Assembly: GCA_034359265.1 (NCBI GenBank)
Contig: CP136890.1
Location: 46,164,501-46,228,500, forward strand
From: Canna indica
Taxonomy: Eukaryota > Streptophyta > Magnoliopsida > Zingiberales > Cannaceae
Reading direction: 5' to 3'
Length of the DNA: 64,000 nt
The position numbers and the translations under genes are program-made. Position 1 is the stretch's first letter. Every line of letters begins with the position of its first letter. Below are positions 1 to 10,570 of this stretch, one piece after another. The notes below the pieces were generated by a model that worked only from the letters and a program-made list of their open reading frames with translations, did not search any database and had not been told where the DNA came from.

Positions 1-286
1 ACCTTGGTGGCCTCGAAATTTTCATTTGTTTAATTTTTGGCCTCTGGAGATTGGTTTCTTTGATTGTGTTGAGATAGCTTGGAATTTACTTGTCACTAGC
101 AGATTTGGCCACATAACTACAAGAATGTTTGTCCTTATCCAAAAGCTAAAAAGAACCCCGAAAGGCTCTACAAATGTGGTCTAGAGACTTGATGAAGGCA
201 CAAAGGAGTCAGATATATTCTCTGCAAAACAAGGTTGTCCCGTGGCTTCATATTTATTAATTGTTGTTACGCAGCCCTTATCTTCT
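1..286 (+). mobile_element. LINE-C piece 1 (endonuclease tail joined to RT)
   Basis: The oldest layer of the nested stack, cut by the window edge. Bases 1 to about 228 closely match 62990-63220 of LINE-E, the stretch just after the endonuclease domain, including the run encoding MFVLIQKLK. At about 228 the match stops and the sequence jumps to reverse transcriptase motif B (QGCPVASYL, from about 230), so roughly 1 kb of ORF2 is missing. The frame then runs to TQPLSS and is interrupted at 286 by LINE-A. It resumes at 8285 with LLHDLATQG. This is a pseudogene fragment of an L1-clade ORF2. Assignment to one copy with the later pieces is inferred from frame and motif continuity. Confidence 0.85.
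274..286. repeat. Left target-site duplication of LINE-A
   Basis: GCCCTTATCTTCT here matches GCACTTGTCTTCT at 8272-8284 at 11 of 13 positions. The second copy directly follows the LINE-A poly-A tail. Both copies encode the same LSS residues of the host LINE-C frame, which supports a true duplication that has since diverged. Confidence 0.75.
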
Positions 287-356
287 GTTGGTCGGTCAAA
301 AATAATAACTTGAGGTGCTCTCTTGGTGATTGGGAAGGAGTTTGGTGTTTTTGGGC

Positions 357-364
357 GTGCGGAT
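357..364. repeat. hAT MITE target-site duplication, left
   Basis: GTGCGGAT is repeated exactly at 1053-1060. Eight-base target duplications are characteristic of the hAT superfamily. Confidence 0.93.
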
Positions 365-1052
365 TAGGGGTGAGCAAAAAAAACCGGTTTTCCGATTAAC
401 CGGAAAATCGATCCGAAACCGAACCGGTTTTTTCGGTTTCGGTTTTTTTTTTTGAAAAAATCGGTTTTCGGTTTCGGTTTCGATTCCGGTCCGAGAGGTA
501 AAAAGTCCATCGGTTTCGGTTAACCGACCGGTTGGATATAATTTATTAATTTTTAATTATATATATATAATAATAATTTATAAATTATGAAAAATTATAA
601 AAAATTATAAAAAATTATAAAAAAAATTTAAAAAATTTAAAAAATATTAAAAATATTAAAAATATTAAAAAATATTAAAAATATTAAAAATATTTAAAAA
701 AATTTATAAAAATCAAAAAATATTTTAAAAAATAAAAATAAAAATATTAGTTTTTGTAGAACATTATCTTGGTTCAATGGTTTCATTTTTTTTTTCTTTT
801 TTCTCAATGAGAATTTGCTATTTATTTAGATTTTTCTCTATGATTTGCATAATATTATTATGTTTGTAGGTTAAAAAAATTATTGGTTAATCGAAAATTA
901 TCGGTTAACCGAACCAAAAAAACCGAAACTGAAATAGCGGTTAACCGAAGTTAATGGACCGGTTTACGGTTAATGATTTTGAAAAACCGAAGTTAATGGA
1001 TCGATTTTTTTTTTTGCTAATGGACCGATTAACCGGTCCATGCTCACCCCTA
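365..1052. mobile_element. hAT-type MITE, 688 bp, in LINE-A 5' UTR
   Basis: A non-autonomous DNA transposon. Its ends are a perfect 12-bp terminal inverted repeat, TAGGGGTGAGCA at 365-376 and TGCTCACCCCTA at 1041-1052, flanked by the exact 8-bp duplication GTGCGGAT. The subterminal regions are dense in CCGGTT/AACCGG and GGTTAACC motifs on both sides, the sort of clustered sites that hAT transposases bind in known families. The centre is AT-rich simple sequence. There is no transposase frame. It must have moved with a transposase supplied elsewhere, and it entered after LINE-A had inserted because it splits the LINE-A 5' UTR. Strand cannot be assigned. Confidence 0.92.
540..745. repeat. AT-rich simple sequence core of the MITE
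   Basis: Degenerate runs of AAAAATTATA and AAATATTAA make up the centre of the MITE. Nothing coding is visible. Confidence 0.8.
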
Positions 1053-1060
1053 GTGCGGAT
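1053..1060. repeat. hAT MITE target-site duplication, right
   Basis: Exact second copy of GTGCGGAT (see 357-364). LINE-A 5' UTR sequence continues directly after it. Confidence 0.93.
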
Positions 1061-2004
1061 GGGTATCTCTAGAAGTGGCTCGAGCTTTTGACTGGATTGG
1101 AGTGGAGTGGATTTAGCTAGATTTGGAGTGGTTTTCACCGGGCTGATAAGGAGTTTGACCCGACTGGACATACGTTTGTCCAGATCGGTAATTATTTGAC
1201 CCGCTTGAGAACATCCCTCTCCCGTTTGGGAACATCTTTGGGCGACTGGGAATACTTTCCTTTGGGCGATTCTTCGAGCGATTGGGGTTCGGCTCCGCCT
1301 CGACGGCTTGGCGTCGGTCCTCCAGCGGCGGCTGCCTCAAGTTATTTCTGGTTCGGCGGGTTTTGGAGATTTGGAGCGTTCCTCCGTTTTTTCAGATCTG
1401 ATTGGTTGGACAATTCATCTCCAGGTTTCTCCTAGGTGATTGGGCATTGTTATCTGGCGTTCTCCAGGTTATCAAGCGTTGTTCTTGTGGCGGACGAAGG
1501 TCTTGTGGCGGCTCTCTCTTGCTTGGCCGAGAGGATTGGGGGCGCCGCCTAGGGCTTCTTCCTCAATTCTGGTTTGGGGCGACGTGTCTAGGGCTTCTTC
1601 AAATCTGGTTCTCTCCCATGTTTGGCTCCTCTCCCGGCATGGTTCTTGCTTGATTTCAAGCATTTCGGGCAGAGATTTGGGCAGCGTTTTGTTCAGATTG
1701 GGCAGCGGATCTCGGACCATTTGCTGATTTAAAATCGGTGTTCTCTTCCCCTATTTTTGATTAGATCTTGGTCGGAGGTTTCCCTTGGGGATAGGTGGCT
1801 GATTTCCGGCAATCTGGTGAAGGTTAGGCTGATTTCAGCAAGCTCGGTGGCTGTTTCTACTATGCTGAAATCGCTGAATTTTGCTGATATTGTTGTTGCT
1901 CATCTGTGTAATTGCTGAGCTTGCTGTAATGCTGAAATTGACTTGCATGGAAGGCTGAAATTGCTGGTTTTCATTGCTGCTTGTCGCAGTGGCTCAACCA
2001 TGCT
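1061..2004 (+). promoter_or_regulatory. LINE-A 5' UTR (continuation after MITE)
   Basis: The leader of LINE-A, expected to hold the internal promoter of the element (known for LINEs in general; no promoter motif recognised here). It aligns in layout with 11404-12334 of LINE-B: a first part with GTTTGACC-like motifs, then spaced TGGGAA motifs at about 1207, 1228 and 1248, then a GC-rich part with GGCGG runs. The spaced motifs are the same type of 20-21 bp periodic array seen in LINE-B and LINE-G. Open frames here are short and unrecognised. Confidence 0.65.
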
Positions 2005-4318
2005 CACCCATCCGCATCTTGGCTGCTGCCCGCGCGTCCCTATGCCTGATGGCTAGGACGGGCAGATCTACGAGGGCTTTTAACGTGCAGTCAAAGGAGG
2101 GGCACAACGCAGATCTCCGATGAAATAGAGAGGGGGCAGTGATGAAGCGGTTAACCCACCTTCTTCTAGTGATGGGAATACAAAGTCCTACAAGCTGTAT
2201 GATGAGGTAAATGATGTGGTAAATGTTCTCGGTGAGGCCATCTTCCCACCACTATAGGGATCGAAAGGTAAAGGCTTGGCTTTATGTGAGGATGCTACTT
2301 TGGCTGAGGAGGAACTGTGTGACTCTGATGATCACTGTATAGGTTTTGTGCTAGACAAGGGCGATGATCAGAACATTGGTGACACCTCGACGTATTTTGG
2401 AGACAAAGTATGAGCTATTAGTGAGGACACACGAAAACAATAGTCTTCCTTGTTCTCAACATCAATAGTGCAAGCAGATTGCTCATTGAAGTTTGAAAAA
2501 CCCAACTTTTGTGATGGTGAGTTTGTGGTTGATGTTTATGATGTGGAACTAGATGCTTGGGTTGATCACTGGCAATATGCACTTGTGGGTCATTTCATTG
2601 GAGCTAAACCTTATTTTCCTATCATCAAAGAAAGAGCCATGATGACGTGGCATCCAAAAGGTGAACTTGAAGCTTTCTCCCTTTCAAGTGGCTTTCTCAT
2701 TTTCAGATTTACGCAGGAGTATATGCTCTCTGCCTTAGAAGGGGGTCCTTGGTTTATCCAAGGAAAAGTGTTATTACTTAAAAGATGGTCGCCTGGTATG
2801 AAGCTTGAGAAAGAATCCTTATTTATTATTCCTCTTTGGGTTAAAATTCACAACCTACCGTTAGAATTCTGGAGTGCTTCAATTATTGGAAATATCATGA
2901 GTCGACTTGGCAAGCCTCTTTATATGGACAAACCTACAGCTACTAAGAGTCGGATAGGGTATGCTCGTATTTTTGTGAGGATGCTCCCTTGGCTGAGGAG
3001 GAATTGTGTGACTCTGATGATCCTCATGGGAAGTTAAATCCTACCAGGATAGGTTTTGTGCTAGACAAGGGCGATGATCAGAACATTGGTGACACATCGA
3101 CGTATTTTGGAGACAAAGTACGGGCTACTAGTGAGGACACACGAAAACTATAGTCTTCCTTGTTCTCGACAACAATAGTGCAAGCAGATTGCTCATTGAA
3201 GTTTGAAAAATCCAACTTTTGTGCTGGTGAGTTTATGGTTGATGTTTCTGATGTGGAACTAGATGCTTGGGCTGATCACAGGCAATATGCACTTGTGGGT
3301 CATTTCATTGGAGCTAAACCTTATTTCCCTACCATCAAAGAAAGAGCCATGATGATGTGGCATCCAAAAGGTGAACTTGAAGCTTTCTCCCTTCCAAGTG
3401 GCTTTCTCATTTTCAGATTTACGCAGGATGATGATATGCTCTCTGCCTTAGAAGGGGGTCCTTGGTTTATCCAAGGAAAAGTGCTATTACTTAAAAGATG
3501 ATCGCCTGGTATGAAGCTTGAGAAAGAATCCTTATATGTTATTCCTCTTTGGGTTAAAATTCACAACCTACCGTTAGAACTCTGGAGTGCTTCAATTATT
3601 GGAAAAATCATGAGTCGACTTGGCAAGCCTCTTTATATGGACAAACCTACAGCTACCAACAGTCGGATAGGGTATGCTCGCATTTGCATTGAGATGGAGG
3701 TTGGAGTAGGCCTTCTTGATAGCCTCACCTTCACTGTGAGGAATGAAAAATATAATATCCAACTAGAGTATGAATGGAAGCCAAGTCGGTGCACACGATG
3801 TTGTACTTTTGGCCACACTGATAACAAGTGCCCTTCTGTTGCTAAGAAGATGATATTTGGTCCCCAAGAAAATGAAGACAAACAAAACCACAGAGGGAGT
3901 ACCACAATGGAATAATTCCAAGTGGAATCAGTCCGGAAGAGGGGAAACTAGCAAACAACATATGATTGAAATGCGACCTACTAGAATTTCAGGCGACCAT
4001 CAGTCTACTGATGCACATGTTAGATCATTTGGGGTTCCTACTAGGAAAGATTCAGGGATTGCTACCAGGCCTGGAAATTTTTTTCAGCTTCTTGGAAAAG
4101 GGGACAGTCAGAGGCAGAGCAGAAGGAACTTGGGCAATCAGAGTTTGCACCGTCTGGTATCATCTACAGCTAGGTCTTCAGAATTTCAGAATTCATTCCA
4201 AGTTCTTGCAGATATTGATTGTGCTAGAAATGTAAGCAACAATAACCCTTTGATGGAGAGGAGGAATGATTGCACTCAAGGGGACCTAGCACTCCGTCAA
4301 ACTATTTGTCATGATTAG
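2005..4318 (+). pseudogene. LINE-A ORF1 (DUF4283 + CCHC), duplicated and broken
   Basis: Relic of the ORF1 protein, which in this clade binds element RNA. The N-terminal match to LINE-B ORF1 starts at about 2005 (LAAARASL). The conserved central block (ALVGHFIGAKPYF, then GGPWFIQGKVLLLKRW) appears twice, from 2450 and again from 3160, because of a 689-bp tandem duplication. The second copy continues into the CCHC knuckle CTRCCTFGHTDNKC at about 3790-3831. Premature stops include one near 3036 and one at 3499-3501, where TGG of KRW became TGA. Frameshifts separate the knuckle from the C-terminal part. The final TAG at 4316-4318 overlaps the ORF2 ATG. Non-functional. Confidence 0.88.
2286..3663 (+). 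repeat. 689-bp tandem duplication inside LINE-A ORF1
   Basis: GTGAGGATGCT at 2286 recurs at 2975, an offset of 689. Unit 1 (2286-2974) and unit 2 (2975 to about 3663) share the acidic linker, the GFVLDKGDDQNIGDTS stretch and the DUF4283-like domain. Unit 1 lacks about 24 nt after GATGATC that unit 2 keeps. The units have diverged at many bases, so the event is not recent. LINE-B and LINE-G have a single copy. Confidence 0.85.
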
Positions 4319-7300
4319 CCTCACATCGTGAAATCTTCGAGGATTAAATTCCTCGACTCGTCGGTTGACAGTTAGGAATAGTATTATGTTGAATAAACTG
4401 AATTCTATTTGGCTCCTTGAGACAAAGGTGAAATCAAGCAAAGCTTCTAGGATCATTCAGGAGACCATCGGTGGTTGAAAATATTATTTCAATCATGACT
4501 CTGCTACAAATAGGAGGATATGCCTAGCTTGAAATCCTACCGAGGTGGATTATCATGTTTTGTTTGAATCTGATCAGATGATTTTTGGGAAAGTCACATT
4601 CTCTTGCACGACGACTTCTTTCTTTTTCACTGCGGTGTATGGGAGGAATGAGGAGCAGGATAGGCGACGATTGTGGGAACAACTCCAGACTGTTCGGAAT
4701 CAGGTTTATGGGCCTTGGGTTATTATGGGTGATTTCAACACTGTCTTTAACTCTTCTAAGAAGATTGGTGGCCAACATTTTCCTAATACCGCTACTATCC
4801 AGATTTCTAACATCATTGACACACTTGGGGTTTTTGACTTGAAATGGAAGGGTTGTAAATACACATGGTCAAATAGTCAGGTTAGGGATAATCGCATTAT
4901 GTGCAAGTTGGATAGAGTACTTGTTAATCCTGATTGGGTCTCCACTTATTCTGATAGTGAGGCCATCTTTCACAATTCGGGGGTTTCAGACCACTCCTTG
5001 GTTGTTCTGCCAGTATCAGAAACTCCAGAGAAGGAAAGGTCCATTTAAATTTTTCAACCAGTGGATCTCTAAATCGGATTTCCTTGAGGTGGTGCAAGCA
5101 GCTTGGTCTTCCACGATTACTTGTAGAGATGGAAGGCGGCCAACCCCGATGTTTTCTCTTGTTCAGAAGCTTAAGAACACTAAGAGTGCATTAAAGAAGT
5201 GGGCATCTGAGAACCACTATAGGGATATCTTTAAGAAAAAGAATCTGCTTAAGCTTCTTGATGATATACAGAGCAAGATTTAGGCCAACCCTTATGATGA
5301 ATGCCTTCATGCCCAGGAAAGAATATTGAGAGGGAAATTACAGGGTTTTCTTCATGATGAGGAGGCGTCCATGAGGCAAAAATTTAGAGTTTAGTGGCTG
5401 AATCTGGGAGACTTGAACACAAACTATTTTTACAGGACCTTCAGGCAGCGGTGTAGTACGAATGCAATCCATTCCATTCTTAATGATTCTGGCCAGCGTG
5501 TGTATGGAGAACAAACTGTGCAGGAGGCTATTAACTTTTTCAAGAATCTTTTTAACACCCCTTCAGAAGCAGTATATTTTTCTATCCTTCAGACTCACAG
5601 AAGGCTCAGGCAGGAAAGCATTGAGGCACTAGAAAGACTCATCCTTGATAAGGAGATTTATGAGGCTGTACACTTGTCTCCTAATAACAAAGCACCAGGG
5701 ATTGATGGGTTCACTAAAGAGTTTTTCACGACCACATGGGCTATAACTGGGAGGGAAGTTATAGAAGCCATTCAGAACTTCTTTAGATCTAGAAAGCTTC
5801 TAAGTGAAGTTAACCATCCATCACTTTGGTTCCTAAGAAGAAGAATCCAGACTCATTCACTGATTATAGGCCTATTTCGGTCTGCAAGATGATATACAGA
5901 TTTATCTCAAAGATACTTGCAATTAGGCTCCAAAAGGTTCTCGAGGATTTGATCAAACCGAATCAACATGCATTCTTCAAGGGGCGGCTTATTCATGAAA
6001 ACATTGCCTTATGCCATGAGCTTCTGACGGGATATCACCTACAACGTGGCCCCCCACGTATGGCAATTAAGATAGATCTCCATAAAGCCTATGACTCTGT
6101 ACGGTGGGATTTCCTTATTGAGCTTCTCAAACGATACAGCTTCCCTGGGATTTTTATTTTGTATATCAGAGCTTGCATTACCAATCCCAAGTTCACTTTG
6201 AAGCCTAATGGTGCATCTTGTGGGTTTTTTTAGAGCAGTAGAGGCTTGCGTCAGGGTTGTCCTATGGGCCCATATCTATTTATATTGATGATGCAGTACT
6301 TCTCAGATCTTTTGGATAGTCAGGTCATTATGGGCTCACTTTCCCCCATCCCAAATGCCATGACCCGTTAGTCACTCACCTCATGTTTGTCGATGATCTC
6401 TTTTTATTCTCCAGAGCGGACCTTACGTCGGCCATCACTATCCGGAGCTGCTTAGCGCATTTTTCACCAGGTATCTAGATTGTGCACTAGCAACCTTAAG
6501 TGACATTTATACACATCGGGTGTTTCTCTAGAGCTGCGAACGTCTATTGCAGAGACTTTGGGCATGCCATTTGGATCACTACCAGTTCGATATTTGGGAG
6601 TTCCCCTCCTTTCGACCAGACCTTCCTTCCATGACTGCCAGCCCCTACTTGACAGTATCAAAGCAAAGATTAATGGGTGGACTAATGTCTATCTTATGAT
6701 GGCCGCTTGGAGCTGATCAGATTTGTGCTGATGTGGAAAATTTTATATTGGTTCTCCTCTTTTTCATTGCCTCAACGGATAATTATTCGCATTGAATAGC
6801 TCCTAGCTCGTTTCCTTTGGTCTGGTAGAGGACAAAAATGTAACCATCGGATTGCTTGGCTTTCGGTGTGTAAACCAAAGGAGAAAGGTGGACTTGGCTT
6901 GAGAAATGTTAGAAAGTTTAATCAAGCATGCTTAATGAGATATGTGTGGGTCATTGCTTCCAAAAAGAATCTCTTTGGGTGAGATGGATACACAGTAATT
7001 TTTTGAGGTCACACTCCATTTGGACTCGCCGCACGTCATCTATGATTTCGTGGGTGATGAGAAGCATTTTCAATGTACGACGCTTAGCATAATCTCATGT
7101 CACGCACAGGATTGGAAATGGTAGATCTACTATGCTATGGCATGAACATTGACATCCAGATGACATTCTTATTCATATTGTGGAGCGCTACCCATACAGT
7201 GTTCTTATATCTGCTGGAGATAAAGTAGCATTGATCAGGCCTCCTACTAGATGGGATATAACTGGATATCAACAGTCCTGCCTCTTTGAGGCTTGGCAAA

Positions 7301-7935
7301 ATCTCTACCATATTCATACATTGAACTATCATAGCGATGATAATATCCTTTGCAGCGCCTCCCCTTCCGGGAAGCTCACTCTCAAATCTGTGTACAACAG
7401 TTTGGCTTCTATGGAACCAAATGTTGATTGACATGAGTTGGTCTGATTCAAGAATCATATTCCTCAGTATTCTTTTATTTCTTGGCAGACTTTCTGGAAC
7501 AGACTTCCTACTTTTGATCGTATGCAGGCTTGGGATCGGCAGGGCCCTAATATGTGCTATCTTTGTCAGAATGCTTGGCAGAGTTTGAACCATATTAGCT
7601 TTTGAGGTGAGTTAGGTCTACTAATTTCTTAACACACACATAGTATTTGGGAGGAGGTGCTCGAGAGGTGCAACCTAAGGCCTCGTAGAAGAAGATGATC
7701 TGATAATCAGATTTGGCTCCTTCATCACTTCAAGGGATCCTTTGAGGCAAAAAATCAAAGGAATCTCTCCCTCACGACTTCGATATACCACATCTAGACT
7801 AAAAGGAATCACAGAATGCATGATGAGCAAAAGAGGACTTGGGATCTCTTGACTGGCGCAATCACTCATGATATTCAGAGTAGAAGAGGACGTGCCACCC
7901 TAGCGCCGGCGGACAAATCAACCATCGATGATCAG
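4311..7935 (+). pseudogene. LINE-A ORF2 (endonuclease-RT-zf-RVT), broken
   Basis: Relic of the LINE polyprotein. The ATG at 4311 lies in ATGATTAG, overlapping the ORF1 stop. The apurinic-like endonuclease is visible as LLETKV (about 4408), VYGRN (4637), GDFNTVF (4729) and SDHSLVV (about 4990). Reverse transcriptase follows: YRPISVCKMIYRFISK (about 5864), KIDLHKAYDSVRWDF (motif A, 6068), GLRQGCPMGPYL (motif B, 6243) and FVDDLFLF (motif C, near 6388; the usual first Ala is Val). A zf-RVT-like part lies near 7440-7600. Stops and frameshifts occur about every 300-500 bases, for example near 5048, 5283 and 6231. The end is set by alignment with LINE-F and is approximate. Confidence 0.88.
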
Positions 7936-8271
7936 CTGAGGATTCACGATTTATTATCATTTTTTTTGTTATTGCCTTTCCCGTGCTGTGGGACTTAATG
8001 CTTATTGCATATTTTTGTTTTTGCGAGAACTATATCATCGTGACTTGTGTGCCTTTCCCGGGCTGTGGGGTGTTTCTCTTTTTTAGATTGCTACGCTTAT
8101 ATCTTAGTGGGACCATCACCTAGAGGTTTTGGGTCTCGACCTTGCTGATGGCAATGCCGAAGGTGAGGTTCGCGACTTTTTTGTCCTAGGGTGATTGGCT
8201 ACAGAACATTTCATGTACACATCTTTTTCATTATTAATATAAATACACTTGCATTGTTGCAAAAAAAAAAA
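7936..8271 (+). other. LINE-A 3' UTR and poly-A tail
   Basis: Contains two copies of the GCTGTGGGAC-type motif (about 7980 and 8058), the shared element CCTTGCTGATGGCAATGCC starting near 8142 and continuing GAAGGTGAGG, then GTCCTAGGGTGATTGGCTAC, and the terminal stretch before 11 A residues at 8261-8271. The same order is found in LINE-B, D and G. Confidence 0.85.
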
Positions 8272-8284
8272 GCACTTGTCTTCT
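8272..8284. repeat. Right target-site duplication of LINE-A
   Basis: GCACTTGTCTTCT, 11 of 13 identical to 274-286, immediately after the LINE-A poly-A. It belongs to the LINE-C frame. Confidence 0.75.
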
Positions 8285-8365
8285 CTTCTTCATGATTTAG
8301 CCACGCAAGGTATGATTACTCCACACCCAAGCTATGCAAATCCGCTTATTACTCACTTAGCGTTT
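8285..8365 (+). mobile_element. LINE-C piece 2 (RT between motifs B and C)
   Basis: Resumes the LINE-C frame after LINE-A: LLHDLATQGMITPHPSY, then NPLITHLAF. It matches the LINE-B order DLLDDQVASGRLTPHH then PLVTHLSFADD. It stops at 8365, inside the codons for the FADD catalytic motif, where the LTR element inserted. Confidence 0.9.
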
Positions 8366-9079
8366 TGTCTCGGGTCAATTGTTTTGTGCAGAAGAACCCG
8401 TGCGGCACCCTTGCATCCCATGCAAGGGATAAGCCTTAATCCCGAATCCGTCCCAAATTGGGCTTCCCGACTTAACATCGCGGGCATATATTGGACCACG
8501 TGCCAACCTCGCATTCCATGTCTGCGCCCCCAAAAGACCATGTGACCCGAATGGTATTGAAGGCGTAAAGTAAAACAACAACTACAGGACTATGGACGCA
8601 AGATAACATAAAATCGGGTGTAGGACGAGCTCCGCAATTGTCTTGGGCGAAGAACGACATGTCGCATGCCCATATGGGCCACTCGTTCGTCTCCGCCCAA
8701 GGCAACCGCTTTGTTTGCCAACGCTCTCCTACACTATACATGAGACTCCTAATCCCCAAGTGCCACCCCCAAAGTTCTGAAAAGCACGAGGAGCATAAAA
8801 AAATCGTGGCCATGCGAAATGGTGATTTTCCATGGCCACAGCCATGACGAATGCAGGAAAACTGCTCCGCTTAGCCGTGACGCACGCACCAAGTGTCAAA
8901 TGGCCTCGAAATGCATCCAACTCGTACCGTGGGCCCCTCGGGGATCACACAAAGGATTTTACAAGTACGAACTAGAACAAAAGGCAAAATTACATGGACG
9001 CGAAAACATATTTACAAATATGTAGGGAACATTCCGTCATGATCCGTCGTCGCTCGGGCGCATCGAAAAGTCCCTAACA
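8366..9079 (-). repeat. 3' LTR (left copy)
   Basis: 714 bp, starting TGTCTCGGG and ending CCCTAACA on the plus strand. By eye about ten substitutions separate it from the right copy over the first 170 bases, plus a patch of clustered changes near 8545, so the insertion is not very recent. Confidence 0.92.
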
Positions 9080-9095
9080 TCCTCCCCCACTTCAA
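9080..9095 (-). other. Polypurine tract of the LTR element
   Basis: On the minus strand this reads TTGAAGTGGGGGAGGA and directly abuts the LTR start TGTTAGGG. A purine run at this place primes plus-strand DNA synthesis in LTR elements. Confidence 0.85.
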
Positions 9096-9420
9096 GCTTC
9101 GACGTCCTCGTCGAACTCACCTTGGCCGCACCACCTTTTTGGCATAGGCTGCAATTGCTGAAGTGAATTCTTCACAAGTAGTCGAAGGGAACACCACTTG
9201 ATTAACGACATGCCGCAATGGGGCTGCAACATGCCGAGTTTCACCGTCAAATCCGCCACCAGGAAATGACTACATGGAACATCATCGAGTTTCATCATCT
9301 CCTGTTGTTGCGAGAAAGGGCTTTGAGATTCCGAAACTCGTTGCTGGGCAATGAAAGTCCCAGACTTGTGGAGCAACCGAGTGATGTTGAACAATGTTCG
9401 CTTGAAGGGGCACCAGCGTC

Positions 9421-9640
9421 GTTGAGCAACGCTCGCTTGAATGGACATTGAGAAATAACTACTGGGTTCACCAAGTCTCGATGTTGTTGGGTTATAAGGG
9501 TTCCAAACTTTGTGGGGCACACGAGCGCCGTTGAGCAACGCTCGCGTGAAGGAACCCGAGAAATGGTTACTCAATTCACCAAGTCCCATTTTTGCTGGGC
9601 AATGAAAAGTCCCAGACTTAAGGAACATACGAGCAACACT
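9421..9640. repeat. Two degenerate copies of a 109-bp unit
   Basis: GTTGAGCAACGCTCGC starts at 9421 and again at 9530. Both are followed by a GAGAAAT motif, a TTCACCAAGTC motif and a TGCTGGGC/TGTTGGGT motif at matching places. A weaker part of a third unit precedes 9421 (TTGCTGGGCAATGAAAGTCC at 9341). Confidence 0.75.
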
Positions 9641-9750
9641 CATCTCAGATAGCATCTGGGTGTCGTTGTGCAACACCCAAGTGATGAGTAGTTCCGTGGC
9701 TGCACCACACTAGAACATTGCCTCCACCGCCGCTTTGAGCCGATCTTTGC

Positions 9751-9905
9751 TTGCTCACTCGTCCCCCGCAGGAGTCATGGTACCCTCCTCCGAGCCCATC
9801 TCAACGAGCTTCAAGTCTTATGGATAACTGCTTGCTCACTCACCCCCCGCAGAGGTCATGGCGCCCTCCTTCGAGCCCATCTCAACGAGCTTCAAGTCTT
9901 ACACT
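9751..9905. repeat. Two copies of an 81-bp unit
   Basis: TTGCTCACTC at 9751 recurs at 9832. Each copy continues with CCCGCAG, GTCATGG and GAGCCCATCTCAACGAGC, and both end TTCAAGTCTTA. Confidence 0.85.
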
Positions 9906-10079
9906 GCTCCTCGAATCACAACTTAAGAGATTTTCTCCAATCGGGTCACAACGTCCGTGAGCTCTCCGCACTAAGAGCATTGCTGCCACACCACAGCTGT
10001 TCTTCACTCGTGCTTGGTTCGGACGTGTCAGTCTTGTGACTTAAGAGCCATCTGCTTTGTGCACAATCTTGCATTTTAG

Positions 10080-10395
10080 AGGCCATCATGCCATGTGCAC
10101 CAACCTTGCGACTTAGGGGGCATCGCCCTGCGCACCAACCTGGCATCTCACGAGCAATCTACTATGCGCTGCGTCTTAGGGGTCATAAGCCCTGCGCACA
10201 AACTTGGCGACTCACGAGCCATCTGCTCTGCGCTGCGTCTTAGGGGACAACGCCCTGCGCACCATAGTTCGCGACTCACGAGCCATCGGCTTTGCGCTGC
10301 GTCTTAGGCGACAACGCCCTGCGCACCATCCTTGGCGACTCACGAGCCAGCGGCTCTACGTTGCGACTTAGGGGACAGTGCCCTGCGCAAAAGTC
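10080..10395. repeat. 64-bp tandem repeats, about five copies
   Basis: GCGTCTTAGG or its variant GCGACTTAGG lies at 10108, 10171, 10235, 10299 and 10363, a spacing of 63, 64, 64 and 64. Each unit also has CGACTCACGAGCCATC and GCCCTGCGCACCA. Degenerate partial units appear upstream from about 10030. Function unknown. Confidence 0.9.
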
Positions 10396-10556
10396 ACAGT
10401 CTTCGCATTGATCGACGAATGCTTGCCTCCCCGAATACAATAGTCGAAAGGTTCATCGACTGGGTTCACTGCATCAGCAACTCGAGCACCACAGACGAAA
10501 TATACATCGGCTATGTCTGCATCGAGGGCATTCTCAGTTGGAGGCTTGCAATTCTA

Positions 10557-10570
10557 GCTTTGATACCAAC
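10557..10570 (-). other. Primer-binding site (initiator-Met tRNA type)
   Basis: The minus strand reads GTTGGTATCAAAGC directly after the 5' LTR end. TGGTATCA.AGC is the usual plant site complementary to the 3' end of initiator methionine tRNA; here one base differs (A for G). Confidence 0.9.

Larger units (their letters stand above)
287..8271 (+). mobile_element. LINE-A, full-length but decayed L1-clade LINE
   Basis: A full-length non-LTR retrotransposon inserted in LINE-C. Order: 5' UTR (broken by a hAT MITE), ORF1 with an internal tandem duplication, ORF2 with endonuclease, reverse transcriptase and zf-RVT, 3' UTR and an 11-A tail at 8261-8271. Near-matching 13-bp flanks bound it. Its start shares AATAACTTGA with the start of LINE-B. 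ORF1 and ORF2 carry many stops and frameshifts, so it is dead. It belongs to the same family as LINE-B, D, F and G but is more diverged, which fits an older insertion. Confidence 0.88.
9096..10556 (-). other. Interior of the LTR element, no recognised gene
   Basis: The longest open frame is 194 codons (9676-9092, minus); it has no motif I recognise and overlaps the polypurine tract, so I do not call it a gene. Much of the interior is made of short direct repeats of three kinds, listed separately. CCHC, DTG/DSG, YVDD and integrase HHCC signatures were looked for in the translations and not found. Confidence 0.7.

Noticed and set aside
1196..1727. Short plus-strand frames as small host proteins
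   Set aside because: They sit in the LINE-A 5' UTR and align in layout with the leader of LINE-B and LINE-G.
9092..9676. 194-codon minus-strand frame in the LTR element as a gag-like gene
   Set aside because: No recognised motif; it overlaps the polypurine tract and spans internal repeats.
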